Shown in pieces: positions 34,714 to 42,512 of a DNA stretch of 64,000 bases. The DNA comes from an uncultured Lachnospiraceae bacterium (GTDB lineage Bacteria > Bacillota > Clostridia > Lachnospirales > Lachnospiraceae). The stretch is from contig CANRPU010000005.1 in the NCBI GenBank assembly GCA_947632555.1, positions 62,001-126,000 on the forward strand. Direction: 5' to 3'. A program made the position numbers and the translations under genes. The number at the start of each line of letters is the position of its first letter. The first letter of the stretch is position 1. Below the pieces are notes generated by a model. It ran no database searches, was not told the DNA's origin, and saw only the letters and a list, made by a program, of their open reading frames with translations.

Positions 34714-36889
34714 ATCCGTAAATTTCTTCCTCCTGTCCGGATCCATCTCCGGTTTCTTCCGCGGGCGCCGTCTGCGTCGGGGTTTCCTCCGGCGAAGGCG
34801 AAGGCGCCGGCGGTTTGGGCGCTGTCCATTCCGGATCCACCCTGGAGTGGTATTCCTCCGGCAGATTCTCCTCCACGTAACGATAGAAATCATTGTTCAA
34901 AATATTGGCGGAATAATTATACAGTCCCTTGACCTGGCTGCGGATGGCCTCAAAATATTCTTCATCTTCCTCCCAGCCTTCTCTCCAGACAATCTCCTTG
35001 CTCTTGCTGTTATAGATCACCCTGTCGGTGATAAAGCTCCTGTCCTTAAAGATCACCAGAGGCGCGCTGTCGGACAGGATATCCCTTCCCGCGTAGAGCC
35101 TGGAATCATACTCAAATCCAAAAAGATTCAGCAGGGTAGGAAGGATATCCACGGAACTGGCCGGCTTGGTGACCTCCACGGTTTCCATTTCACTGTTCCA
35201 CAGGATCAGATTGTTCCGGTAAATATCCAGCGTGCCGTCCAGAGGTTTTCCCGCCAGTTCTTCCAGATTCGCCACTTCCATGGCGTACGGATAATGATCC
35301 GCGCTTAAACAGATCACCGTATTTTCCAGCTTTCCGGCTCTGTCCAGTTCCTCGATCATATACTCCAGCGCCAGATCCAGCTCTATATTGCAGGCAATAT
35401 ACGCCCTGCCCTCCTCGGAATAGGGCAGCTGCGACACTTCTTCCTTATGCATGGCCGACATCTTGTTGCCCGCGAAATTATAATTCATATGTCCCGACAC
35501 TGTCATATAATATACGTGAAACCGCTCGTCATTGATATAGATGGGCATGGTTGCCTTCATCATATCCAGATCGGACGCCGGCCAGTAATTGGCGTTCTCC
35601 ATTTCAAACACCTGTCCGCCCCACTTGGACTCTTCCAGATCCCCCAGCTTGCTGGCCATAAAATTATAACCCAGGTTGGGGTGGGAGAGATTTCTGTCAT
35701 AATAGGAAAGACTGTTATCATGGAACGCGTAGCTGTTCACGCCTTCCAGCGAAAAGAACGCCGGCAGGGTAAAGGGCATGGCATTGTCCTTGCTGCGCTT
35801 CATGGAGTGCATCTGATCCGGGATCAGGCCCGTGCAGTTGGTATATTCCCCGTCACTGGTAGACGTGGACCAGAGAGGCACATAAAATTCGTCAAACACA
35901 AAACCGGAATGCACCAGTTTATACAGAGTGGGGGTCAGGTTCTCATCCACCGCATAGGGAGAAAAACCTTCCGCCGTCAGGTAGATCAGATTGTATCCCT
36001 CAAACATGCCGGTATATTCATTGCGGTTGGTGGGCGTCATGCTCTGCATATATTCCGCCACTTTCACTATGGTATCCGAATCCGCCGCGGTAAGACCGGC
36101 AAAGTCTATGGGCAGCACGTTGGGAGAAGTATCCAGGACCTCTTCTATAACGGCGTCCCCGTCCGATACCGCATCGGAACCGGAGATATCCACGACGCCG
36201 TCATCCACGGGCGCGTAGGCGGGAACATCCTCATAAACCTCCAGGCCGTCGGACTTTTCCGGAAAAATATTGCCCAGAAAATCCCGCAGCACCGAGGGCG
36301 CCACCCCGTATCTGGAAATCACCCCTTCCGGATCATAGAAACTGCCGTAATCCTCATAGTAAAGGGCATCTCCAAAATAACCGGCCGTCAGCACCACAAG
36401 ATAAAGTACCAGCCCGCCCGCGAAAAATCCCGCGTTTCCCAGGCGCTCTCCGGAAGTGTGGCTTTTCAGCGTCAGCTTTTTCCATCTCAGCAGCAGTCCT
36501 GCCGCCACAAGCGGCACCGCCAGCAGCAGTAGATAGGGGGAAGCGTGCAGGATCCCCGTCAGCGCCTCCCGCCAGTAATTGGTCAGCGCGTCCTTCCCCG
36601 TATTGACAATGGCGGATACCAGAAGCGGCTGCCGGAAGATCTTCATGTAAACCAGCTGGCTGGCAAAGGTCAGATATACCGCCGCCATAACTATCCAGAA
36701 AATGATCCTGTTGGTCTTTTTGCGCAGAAATCCCATAAAAAAAGCGGCCAGAGCGGACCACGCGGCCCATACCGGAACGGCTATGATCGGCTGAAATCCC
36801 TTCAGCCCGAAACAGCCAAAATGATAAACCGCTTCCATATAGATATAAGTGCCCAAAAACATGAAAAAAACCCGAAGCATGCTTCCCAT
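34712..36889 (-). CDS. LtaS-like sulfatase-family membrane enzyme
   Basis: 725 aa from ATG 36889 (a GGAGG lies 11 bases upstream). Four to five N-terminal membrane segments (about 4-170) precede an extracellular sulfatase-like domain (about 290-620). The nucleophile Thr lies in STSTSDGEYT (Thr 344), the metal-binding DHYP is near the end of the domain and HVYYMTVSGHMNY is conserved. LtaS enzymes polymerise glycerol phosphate from phosphatidylglycerol into lipoteichoic acid. The C-terminal 45 residues are a Pro/Glu/Thr-rich tail (APKPPAPSPSPEE) not part of the family core. Diacylglycerol release would suit the lipid kinase at 8.9 kb, by inference. Confidence 0.88.
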   Translation of the reverse strand: MGSMLRVFFMFLGTYIYMEAVYHFGCFGLKGFQPIIAVPVWAAWSALAAFFMGFLRKKTNRIIFWIVMAAVYLTFASQLVYMKIFRQPLLVSAIVNTGKDALTNYWREALTGILHASPYLLLLAVPLVAAGLLLRWKKLTLKSHTSGERLGNAGFFAGGLVLYLVVLTAGYFGDALYYEDYGSFYDPEGVISRYGVAPSVLRDFLGNIFPEKSDGLEVYEDVPAYAPVDDGVVDISGSDAVSDGDAVIEEVLDTSPNVLPIDFAGLTAADSDTIVKVAEYMQSMTPTNRNEYTGMFEGYNLIYLTAEGFSPYAVDENLTPTLYKLVHSGFVFDEFYVPLWSTSTSDGEYTNCTGLIPDQMHSMKRSKDNAMPFTLPAFFSLEGVNSYAFHDNSLSYYDRNLSHPNLGYNFMASKLGDLEESKWGGQVFEMENANYWPASDLDMMKATMPIYINDERFHVYYMTVSGHMNYNFAGNKMSAMHKEEVSQLPYSEEGRAYIACNIELDLALEYMIEELDRAGKLENTVICLSADHYPYAMEVANLEELAGKPLDGTLDIYRNNLILWNSEMETVEVTKPASSVDILPTLLNLFGFEYDSRLYAGRDILSDSAPLVIFKDRSFITDRVIYNSKSKEIVWREGWEEDEEYFEAIRSQVKGLYNYSANILNNDFYRYVEENLPEEYHSRVDPEWTAPKPPAPSPSPEETPTQTAPAEETGDGSGQEEEIYG

Positions 36890-37002
36890 TTCGACAAAAT
36901 CCTCCAAAAATCAATCTTTTCTAATATTACCACATTCTTGTCAAAAAAGGGAATATATTAAGCATTTTAAAAAAAGATTAATATTTTTTTCATATATGCC
37001 CG

Positions 37003-37359
37003 TTATTTTTTCATTTTGGGATTAAAGACCAGCGCCGCCAGAAGCCCAAAGATCAGCGCCGCGCTGCAGCCCACGGCTCCCGCCCTGAAGCCGCCCTGAA
37101 ACAGTCCCAGAAACCCGGCCTGTTCCATACCTTCCTTCACGCCTTTCATCAACACGTGGCCAAAGCCCAGCAGGGGAACGGAAGCTCCCGCGCCCGCGAA
37201 ATCCACAAAAGGCTCATACCAGCCGAAGACACTGAGAAACGCCCCCAGACAGACTAAGAGCACCATCACGCGCCCCGGCAGCATCTTTGTCTTTTCCAGC
37301 AGTATCTGCGCCAGCGCGCAGATCAGCCCGCCTACCCAGAAGGCATTAAAATAATCCAT
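37003..37359 (-). CDS. spoVAE: Stage V sporulation protein AE (SpoVAEb type)
   Basis: 118 aa with three to four hydrophobic helices; the start MDYFNAFWVGGLICALAQIL and the loop PLLGFGHVLMKGVKE agree with SpoVAEB. The SpoVA proteins form the channel that moves dipicolinic acid into and out of spores in the inner membrane. It is the last gene of the distal spoVA group (70-aa gene, spoVAD, 81-aa gene, ridA, spoVAE). The start follows AAGGAGGAAG. A TATAATA element lies in the gap upstream, but no good sigma-G promoter. Confidence 0.88.
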   Translation of the reverse strand: MDYFNAFWVGGLICALAQILLEKTKMLPGRVMVLLVCLGAFLSVFGWYEPFVDFAGAGASVPLLGFGHVLMKGVKEGMEQAGFLGLFQGGFRAGAVGCSAALIFGLLAALVFNPKMKK

Positions 37360-37440
37360 GACTCTTCCTCCTTTCCGGAATCTCTGAAATCATGGATTAT
37401 TATATGGATTTTCTTATTCTTTATTCCCGGCGTCCGGGAT

Positions 37441-37821
37441 CTAACCGAGGTACGCGATGACCTCCACCTCGCAGAGCACATTCTTGGGCAGCGTCTTTAC
37501 GGCCACGCAGCTCCTGGCCGGAGGGTTCTGCGTAAAATAGCGGGCATATACGCCGTTGAAGGCGGCAAAATCATTCATATCCGCTAAAAAGCAGCTGGTT
37601 TTCACCACTTTCCCGTAATCCGCTCCCGCCGCTTCCAGCAGCGCGCCTATATTCTTTAATACCAGCTCCGCCTGCTGTTCGATGGTATCCCCTTTCACAT
37701 TCCCGTCAGCGGGATCAATGGGGATCTGCCCGGAAGCAAAAAAGAAATCCCCGGCGATCACACCCTGGGAATAAGGCCCGATCGCCGCGGGCGCCTTATC
37801 CGTTTCCACTTTTCTCATCAT
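37441..37821 (-). CDS. RidA-family (YjgF/YER057c/UK114) enamine/imine deaminase
   Basis: 126 aa, standard size. The family signatures are present: AAIGPYSQGVI, FFFASGQIPIDP, GKVVKTSCFLADMNDFAAFN, FTQNPPARSCVAVKTLPKNVLCEVEVIA with Arg 105-like in PARSC and the C-terminal Glu. RidA hydrolyses reactive imines from PLP enzymes. It lies within the distal spoVA group, 12 bases after the 81-aa gene, so it is probably co-transcribed. A spore role is not established. Confidence 0.88.
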   Translation of the reverse strand: MMRKVETDKAPAAIGPYSQGVIAGDFFFASGQIPIDPADGNVKGDTIEQQAELVLKNIGALLEAAGADYGKVVKTSCFLADMNDFAAFNGVYARYFTQNPPARSCVAVKTLPKNVLCEVEVIAYLG

Positions 37822-37833
37822 AACCTTCCTCCT

Positions 37834-38079
37834 TCAGTCCCTGGGCGGCGGCGCGTCAAACTCCGCCGTCACGTAGAACCCTCTTTCATTTTCCACAATA
37901 TTCGTTACGACTCCTTCTCTGGCGGACATCCGATCCCTCAGGGGAACATTGCCGGACATCGCCAGGGACGGATCAATGGTATAGTAGTAATTGCTGGGCA
38001 GCACGCCTTCGGTGACAGTGATCTTCTGGCCTACCGTCAGCAGACCGGGCCGCTCCATTTTAAATTCCATTTCCCGCAT
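37834..38079 (-). CDS. 81-aa protein of unknown function in the spoVA group
   Basis: Starts MREMEFKMERPGLLTVGQK after GGAGGCGG and ends with AEFDAPPPRD. There is no membrane segment. Strands and a GVVTNIVENERGFYVTAEF pattern suggest a small beta-barrel, possibly a preprotein-translocase- or KOW-like fold, but I do not recognise the family. It lies 50 bases after spoVAD and before ridA, so probably expressed in sporulating cells. Function unknown. Confidence 0.7.
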   Translation of the reverse strand: MREMEFKMERPGLLTVGQKITVTEGVLPSNYYYTIDPSLAMSGNVPLRDRMSAREGVVTNIVENERGFYVTAEFDAPPPRD

Positions 38080-38129
38080 ACTACCGCCTCCATTTTCCGT
38101 TCCGCTTTATTGTACTAAATTCCTTCCGG

Positions 38130-39167
38130 TTATGCAAGAACTTCTTCCAAAACTACGGCGTGGGCGATCCCGGGCACGGTCTGTCCTTCGTTAAAGCTGG
38201 TCTTGCTGAGCAGGGCGCCGGTAGGCACGAACAGCACCTTCTTCCAGTTTTTCTGGGCAAGCTGCTTCAAAATATAAGCGGAAAGCGTAACGGCGCTGCA
38301 GCCGCAGCCGGAACCGCCCGCATGGGTATCCTGACTGTCCGCGTCAAAGATCTCCAGACCGCAGTCCATATGCCTGTCGGAAATGTCATATCCCTTGTCA
38401 CGAAGCAGATCCAGCAAGATCCGCTGTCCCACGCTTCCCAGATCCCCTGTGACGATCTTATCGTAATCCTCCGGTTGACTGTTGTAGTCGATGAAATGCG
38501 CCGCTATGGTGGACGCTGCCGCGGGAGCCATACATGCCCCCATGTTCAGAGAGTCCTTCAGTCCAAAATCCACAATTTTCCCCACCGTCATGCCGGTCAC
38601 GCGCGCCAGGGCTGCCTCTTCTTTTTCACGGCCCAGAACAAAAGCGCCGCTGCCCGTTACCGTCCAGGTAGCCGACAGAGGCCGCTGGCTGCCGTAGCCT
38701 AGGGGAAAACGGAACTCCTTTTCCGCGCTGGCAAAGTGGCTGGACGTTACGCAGACCACATTTTCCGCGAAACCGCCGGAAACCGCCATGGCTCCCAGGG
38801 TCAGGGCCTCCCCGCAGGTGGAACAGGCTCCGTAGACGCCTAACAGGGGGATCCCGTAGTTCATAATGCCAAACGATGTGGCGATGGACTGTCCCAGAAG
38901 ATCTCCCGCGAAAATATAACGCATGTCCTCCGGCTTTTTCCCGGCCTTGCCCAGCGCCATATAAACCGCGTCCTTCTGCAGACTGCTCTCCGCTTCTTCC
39001 CAGGTTTCGCAGCCAAACATGTCATCCTCTCCCACCATGTCAAAAAGAAGTCCCAGAGGGCCTTCTCCTTCCTTTTTTCCCACAATGGAAGCGCTGGCGT
39101 TGATATAGACCTCCCGCCGCAGCTTTACGCTCTGGCTTCCCAGGGTACACAAGGTATCTCCGCTCAT
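38130..39167 (-). CDS. spoVAD: Stage V sporulation protein AD
   Basis: 345 aa, standard length. A thiolase-fold protein: YGACSTCGEALTLGAM at about 118, VCVTSSHFASAEKEFRFPLGYG, and GSGCGCSAVTLSAYIL at the C-terminal part. SpoVAD binds dipicolinic acid for uptake into the forespore. Its start overlaps the stop of the 70-aa gene by 4 bases (ATGA-like coupling). It is transcribed from the sigma-G-like site at 39430-39459. spoVAC lies about 9 kb away. Confidence 0.93.
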   Translation of the reverse strand: MSGDTLCTLGSQSVKLRREVYINASASIVGKKEGEGPLGLLFDMVGEDDMFGCETWEEAESSLQKDAVYMALGKAGKKPEDMRYIFAGDLLGQSIATSFGIMNYGIPLLGVYGACSTCGEALTLGAMAVSGGFAENVVCVTSSHFASAEKEFRFPLGYGSQRPLSATWTVTGSGAFVLGREKEEAALARVTGMTVGKIVDFGLKDSLNMGACMAPAAASTIAAHFIDYNSQPEDYDKIVTGDLGSVGQRILLDLLRDKGYDISDRHMDCGLEIFDADSQDTHAGGSGCGCSAVTLSAYILKQLAQKNWKKVLFVPTGALLSKTSFNEGQTVPGIAHAVVLEEVLA

Positions 39168-39376
39168 TCAAATTTTCCCTCTGCCACCATCTTTACCAGC
39201 TCATCCAGCTTACTTTCGTCCGCTATCTGGCTGCTTTTCTGCCGCAGCACTTCCCTTTCCTCATCGCTCATATTGCTGATCCTCTCCATTGCTTTCTCTT
39301 CCGAAGCGAAGGCCAGCGGAAGCCCCCAGAGCAGATCTCCTTCATATCCGTGACTGAAAGTATTGAATCCGTCCAT
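39164..39376 (-). CDS. 70-aa small protein upstream of spoVAD
   Basis: Starts MDGFNTFSHGYEGDLLWGLPLAFASEE after AAAGGAATG; the C-terminus is helical and charged (SNMSDEEREVLRQKSSQ). It is soluble, acidic, and not a small acid-soluble spore protein of the alpha/beta type by motif. It is the first gene behind a sigma-G-like promoter and its stop overlaps the spoVAD start. I do not recognise a family. A forespore role is likely by context. Confidence 0.7.
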   Translation of the reverse strand: MDGFNTFSHGYEGDLLWGLPLAFASEEKAMERISNMSDEEREVLRQKSSQIADESKLDELVKMVAEGKFE

Positions 39377-39429
39377 TCTGTACCATTCCTTTCTTTTTCA
39401 TTTTAGACGGGAATCTTCCCGCTTATTGT

Positions 39430-39459
39430 CAGTATGGACGAAGTTCTTTTATTTCATTC
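39430..39459 (-). promoter_or_regulatory. Candidate sigma-G (forespore) promoter of the spoVAD group
   Basis: GAATG (39459-39455), 18-base spacer, CATACTG (39436-39430) on the minus strand. Bacillus sigma-G sites are GHATR and CATNHTA; the -35 matches fully and the -10 in six of seven. Confidence 0.5.
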
Positions 39460-39465
39460 ACAATC

Positions 39466-39501
39466 AAAAAACGGCTTTACCCGCAGGTAAAACCGTTTTT
39501 T
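39466..39501. terminator. Terminator of the zinc-ribbon repeat gene
   Basis: AAAACGG.TTTACC and GGTAAA.CCGTTTT form a long stem with a 4-base loop; there are T/A runs on both sides, so it may act in both directions. It lies 12 bases after the stop of the gene at 39513. Confidence 0.85.
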
Positions 39502-39512
39502 ATCATTTTACG

Positions 39513-41153
39513 TTATTCAGCCCAATCCTGCCAGGTTACCCAGTTGTCATCATAGGTAAAATACTCCATGGAAATGTCGTATACCCTGTCATCTTCGTAA
39601 AGATTTACGGAAAGTATCACCACTTCCTCATAATCTCCCATCGGGGCATCGCAGAACCAGATATCTCTGACTTCCCAGTCTTCCAGCAGCCTCCATTCGC
39701 CGCCTTCCATGCAGTATCCGATATCCAGCCATACATTGGCCACATTGCTGTCTTCATAGATCTCATCCGCGCTCTGTCCGGTATATTCCGCGAAACTGGT
39801 ATATTCCCCGTCTTCTCCGGTATACTTTTCCCATACCGCGTACCCTTCTTCCAGGCCGTAGAGGGAAACATACTCATCTCTCGTCATGCCCGGCTCCAGA
39901 CCACGGGCAGTGGCAAACGTACTGTAGTAGGTGTCATGATCGCCCGAATAATCGGACAAATAGCTTTCTTCATAGTAGGTATTGACCCGGAATGTATGTC
40001 CCAGAGAAAGGATTACGCTGCCGTCCGTTTCAGAAACAAAGGTGAAATCTGCGTCCGCCCACTGGGAACCGCCCGCGGGAGCGGTCATAGCCGCCTCCAC
40101 TTCCTCCTTCAGTTCTTCCAGAGTCTTCTTTTTAGCGCGGCTGTCCGCGTTTTCCAGGACATCCAGCGCTTCCTCATATCTGCCCTGCAGCACCAGTTCG
40201 TCCGTCCACTGTACATAGACCCCTGTCATGTCGTTGACAGCCTGTTTGTTGTCCGCATCCAGATCCAGTACCTGAACGTAATCCTCAATGGCGGACTCAT
40301 AATCACCGTCATCCGCTTTTTCCTCCGCGCTCTGCAGGTAACCGTCAATCTTCGCCTGCTTCGCCCTCTTATTCAGTCCGATAAATACCAGAATGCCCGC
40401 GCAGACTACCAGCAGGATCACAATGAGGATGATCAGTATCTTCACTCCGCCGCCTTTTTTCTTAGCGGGCTTTGCCGGAGGTACCGCCTGCATAGGCGGC
40501 ATCTGGTAGACCGGCCCCGTCTGCATGGGCCTCGCGCCCATCGGCATCCCGTTCATGGGTGCTCCGTTCATAGGTGCTCCACCCATTGGTGCCCCGTTCA
40601 TAGGCGCTCCATTCATGGGTGCTCCTCCCATGGGTGCTCCACCCATTGGCATCCCATTCATGGGTGTTCCACCCATTGGTGCTCCACTCATGGGTGTTCC
40701 ACCCATGGGTGCTCCACCCATTGGCATCCCGTTCATAGGCGCTCCATTCATGGGTGCTCCTCCCATCGGTGCTCCGTTCATAGGCGCTCCATTCATAGGT
40801 GCTCCACCCATTGGTGCCCCGTTCATGGGTGCTCCTCCTATGGGTGTTCCTCCTATGGGTGTTCCACCCATTGGTGCCCCGTTCACAGGTGTTCCTCCCA
40901 TGGGTGTTCCACCCATTGGCGCTTCCCCTGCCGATGCTCCGTTCATGGGTGTTCCTCCCATTGGTGCTTCACCCATGGGCGCTCCATTCATGGGCGCTTC
41001 CCCTGCCGGCGCTCCGCCGGGCACATTTTCCTGTTCCTGCGTTTTTTCTTCCGTCACCGCTTCCTGCCCCGCAGGCTGTGTCAGCGGCGCGCCGCAGGCT
41101 TCACAGAAATTCATGCCCTCCTTGTTCTCTTTACCGCATTTCTCACAAAACAT
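39513..41153 (-). CDS. Zinc-ribbon, Gly/Ala/Pro/Met-repeat, TPR membrane protein
   Basis: 546 aa in a distinct order. A zinc ribbon (CEKCG...CEACG, residues 3-22) opens it. A low-complexity region (about 45-210) repeats GAPMN, GAPMG and GTPMG units. A membrane segment (about 236-258, ILIILIVILLVVCAGILVF) follows, then TPR-like helices (about 270-345), then an acidic, aromatic C-terminal domain (about 360-546) with many Tyr and Asp. The repeat is a 15-bp minisatellite, so its length may vary. Zinc-ribbon plus membrane segment is a common plan in this window (52770, 58628). The function is unknown; the cytoplasmic N-terminus may be a scaffold. Confidence 0.8.
   Translation of the reverse strand: MFCEKCGKENKEGMNFCEACGAPLTQPAGQEAVTEEKTQEQENVPGGAPAGEAPMNGAPMGEAPMGGTPMNGASAGEAPMGGTPMGGTPVNGAPMGGTPIGGTPIGGAPMNGAPMGGAPMNGAPMNGAPMGGAPMNGAPMNGMPMGGAPMGGTPMSGAPMGGTPMNGMPMGGAPMGGAPMNGAPMNGAPMGGAPMNGAPMNGMPMGARPMQTGPVYQMPPMQAVPPAKPAKKKGGGVKILIILIVILLVVCAGILVFIGLNKRAKQAKIDGYLQSAEEKADDGDYESAIEDYVQVLDLDADNKQAVNDMTGVYVQWTDELVLQGRYEEALDVLENADSRAKKKTLEELKEEVEAAMTAPAGGSQWADADFTFVSETDGSVILSLGHTFRVNTYYEESYLSDYSGDHDTYYSTFATARGLEPGMTRDEYVSLYGLEEGYAVWEKYTGEDGEYTSFAEYTGQSADEIYEDSNVANVWLDIGYCMEGGEWRLLEDWEVRDIWFCDAPMGDYEEVVILSVNLYEDDRVYDISMEYFTYDDNWVTWQDWAE
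40530..41010. repeat. 15-bp minisatellite within the zinc-ribbon gene
   Basis: About 32 units of ggtgctcc[ac]cccatt-type sequence (plus strand) are repeated in tandem with few changes, coding for GAPMN/GAPMG/GTPMG. Because the unit is a multiple of three, other reading frames also stay open, giving long false ORFs on the plus strand. Confidence 0.9.
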
Positions 41154-41193
41154 CCTTCTCCTCCTCTTACAGTAAACACATTCTCTGCTTCTT

Positions 41194-41223
41194 ATTCTAA
41201 AAGACCGGTTCCCCGCCTGTCAA
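41194..41223 (-). promoter_or_regulatory. Promoter of the zinc-ribbon repeat gene
   Basis: TTGACA (41223-41218), 18-base spacer, TAGAAT (41199-41194) on the minus strand, about 40 bases upstream of ATG. Confidence 0.7.
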
Positions 41224-41249
41224 TATCATAATGCAAATATTTCCTGCCG

Positions 41250-42371
41250 TTATCTTCCATAATGCGCCGCGATCTTTTTCAGATTTTCTATAATGGGAAG
41301 ATGCTGGGGGCAGACACCTTCACACCGGCCGCATCCGATACAGTCCGAAGCTTTTCCGAAACGGGTATTCAAAATCTCGTAATTGGTAAAATTGACCGTC
41401 CAGCCCTTTTCCTCCAGTCTTTCCCTCATATCCTCATTGTAAAGGGAAAAATACTGCGGAATGGCGATCTTCCTGGGGCAGCCCTCGGTACAGTAGGAAC
41501 AGCCCGTACAGGGCACCGCCACCTGGCTGTTTATGATCTCCGCGGCTTTGCCGCAAAGTGCTTTCTCCTCTTCCGTCAGCGGCCGGAAATCCTCCATGCA
41601 GCCGGTATTGTCCTCTACCTGCGCCATATCCGACATACCGGAGAGTACCATCATCACGCCGGGCAGACTGGCCGCGAAACGGATGGCCCAGCTGGATACG
41701 CTCCTCGCGGGATCGCAGGCGGCAAAAAGCTCTTCCGCTTCTTTCGGCACCCTGGCCAGCGTTCCGCCCTTTACCGGCTCCATCACGATCACGGGCTTAT
41801 TGTGTTTTCGCGCCGTTTCATAACATTCCCTGGAATGTATCCAGGGGCTCTCCCAGTCCAGATAGTTGATCTGAAGCTGTACAAACTCCATTTCCGGATG
41901 TCTGGTCAGGATCTCATCCAGCAGCTGGGGCGTATCGTGAAAAGAAAAACCGATATGCCTGACCAGCCCTTTTTCCTTTTTTTCCTCCAGCCAGCGGAAA
42001 CAGTCAAACTTCTCATATTTCGGATACATGGCGGCCTCGATGCCGTGCAGCAGATAATAATCAAAATAACCTGCTCCCGTTTTCTCCAGCTGAGCGTTAA
42101 AGACCGTATCCCGCTCTTCCAGAGAGTTAAAAAATCCGGCGTGCAGTTTGGTTGCCAGCGTAAAACTTTCTCTGGGATAGCGTTCTGTCAATACCTGCTT
42201 CACCACGCTCTCGCTGGCAAAGCCGTTGTACATCCATGCCGTATCAAAATAGGTGAACCCCCTGTCCATAAACAGATCCACCATTTTTTTGACCCGCTCC
42301 ACATCCACGTCCGCCGCGTCCGCCTTGTCCACGGTGGGCATCCTCATCAATCCAAACCCCAGTTTCTTCAT
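41250..42371 (-). CDS. Aldo/keto reductase with C-terminal 4Fe-4S domain
   Basis: 373 aa. The AKR barrel shows MKKLGFGLMRMP, the catalytic Asp/Tyr pair in YFDTAWMYNG (about residue 40-49), and HIGFSFHD. The C-terminal 90 residues hold two Cys groups, CTGCSYCTEGCP and CIGCGRCEGVCP, for Fe-S clusters. Such proteins are common in anaerobic Firmicutes and act as NAD(P)H- or ferredoxin-linked oxidoreductases. The substrate is unknown. A promoter lies at 42470-42498. Confidence 0.93.
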   Translation of the reverse strand: MKKLGFGLMRMPTVDKADAADVDVERVKKMVDLFMDRGFTYFDTAWMYNGFASESVVKQVLTERYPRESFTLATKLHAGFFNSLEERDTVFNAQLEKTGAGYFDYYLLHGIEAAMYPKYEKFDCFRWLEEKKEKGLVRHIGFSFHDTPQLLDEILTRHPEMEFVQLQINYLDWESPWIHSRECYETARKHNKPVIVMEPVKGGTLARVPKEAEELFAACDPARSVSSWAIRFAASLPGVMMVLSGMSDMAQVEDNTGCMEDFRPLTEEEKALCGKAAEIINSQVAVPCTGCSYCTEGCPRKIAIPQYFSLYNEDMRERLEEKGWTVNFTNYEILNTRFGKASDCIGCGRCEGVCPQHLPIIENLKKIAAHYGR

Positions 42372-42469
42372 GATACCCTCTCCTTCTCTCTTTTTAACCC
42401 CCGCCCGTTACGGTATGCCCTTCTCCGGTTCCTATAGGAAACTGTTTTTTCTATTGCCTTACCAGTCTG

Positions 42470-42498
42470 ATTGTAGCATCCGCGTCCGGTTTCTTCAA
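42470..42498 (-). promoter_or_regulatory. Promoter of the aldo/keto reductase gene
   Basis: TTGAAG (42498-42493), 17-base spacer, TACAAT (42475-42470) on the minus strand, with TG upstream of the -10. Confidence 0.65.
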
Positions 42499-42512
42499 GT
42501 ATTTCTGTGCCT

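Noticed and set aside
37360-37440. Sigma-G promoter directly before spoVAE
   Set aside because: GAATA and CATATAATA are there, but the spacing is 15 and the -10 is not CATNHTA; spoVAE is probably read from the upstream promoter.
40525-41175. A 216-codon plus-strand ORF made of IGAPFMG repeats
   Set aside because: It is the antisense of the GAPMN minisatellite; the minus-strand frame has the promoter, ribosome site and zinc-ribbon and TPR domains.
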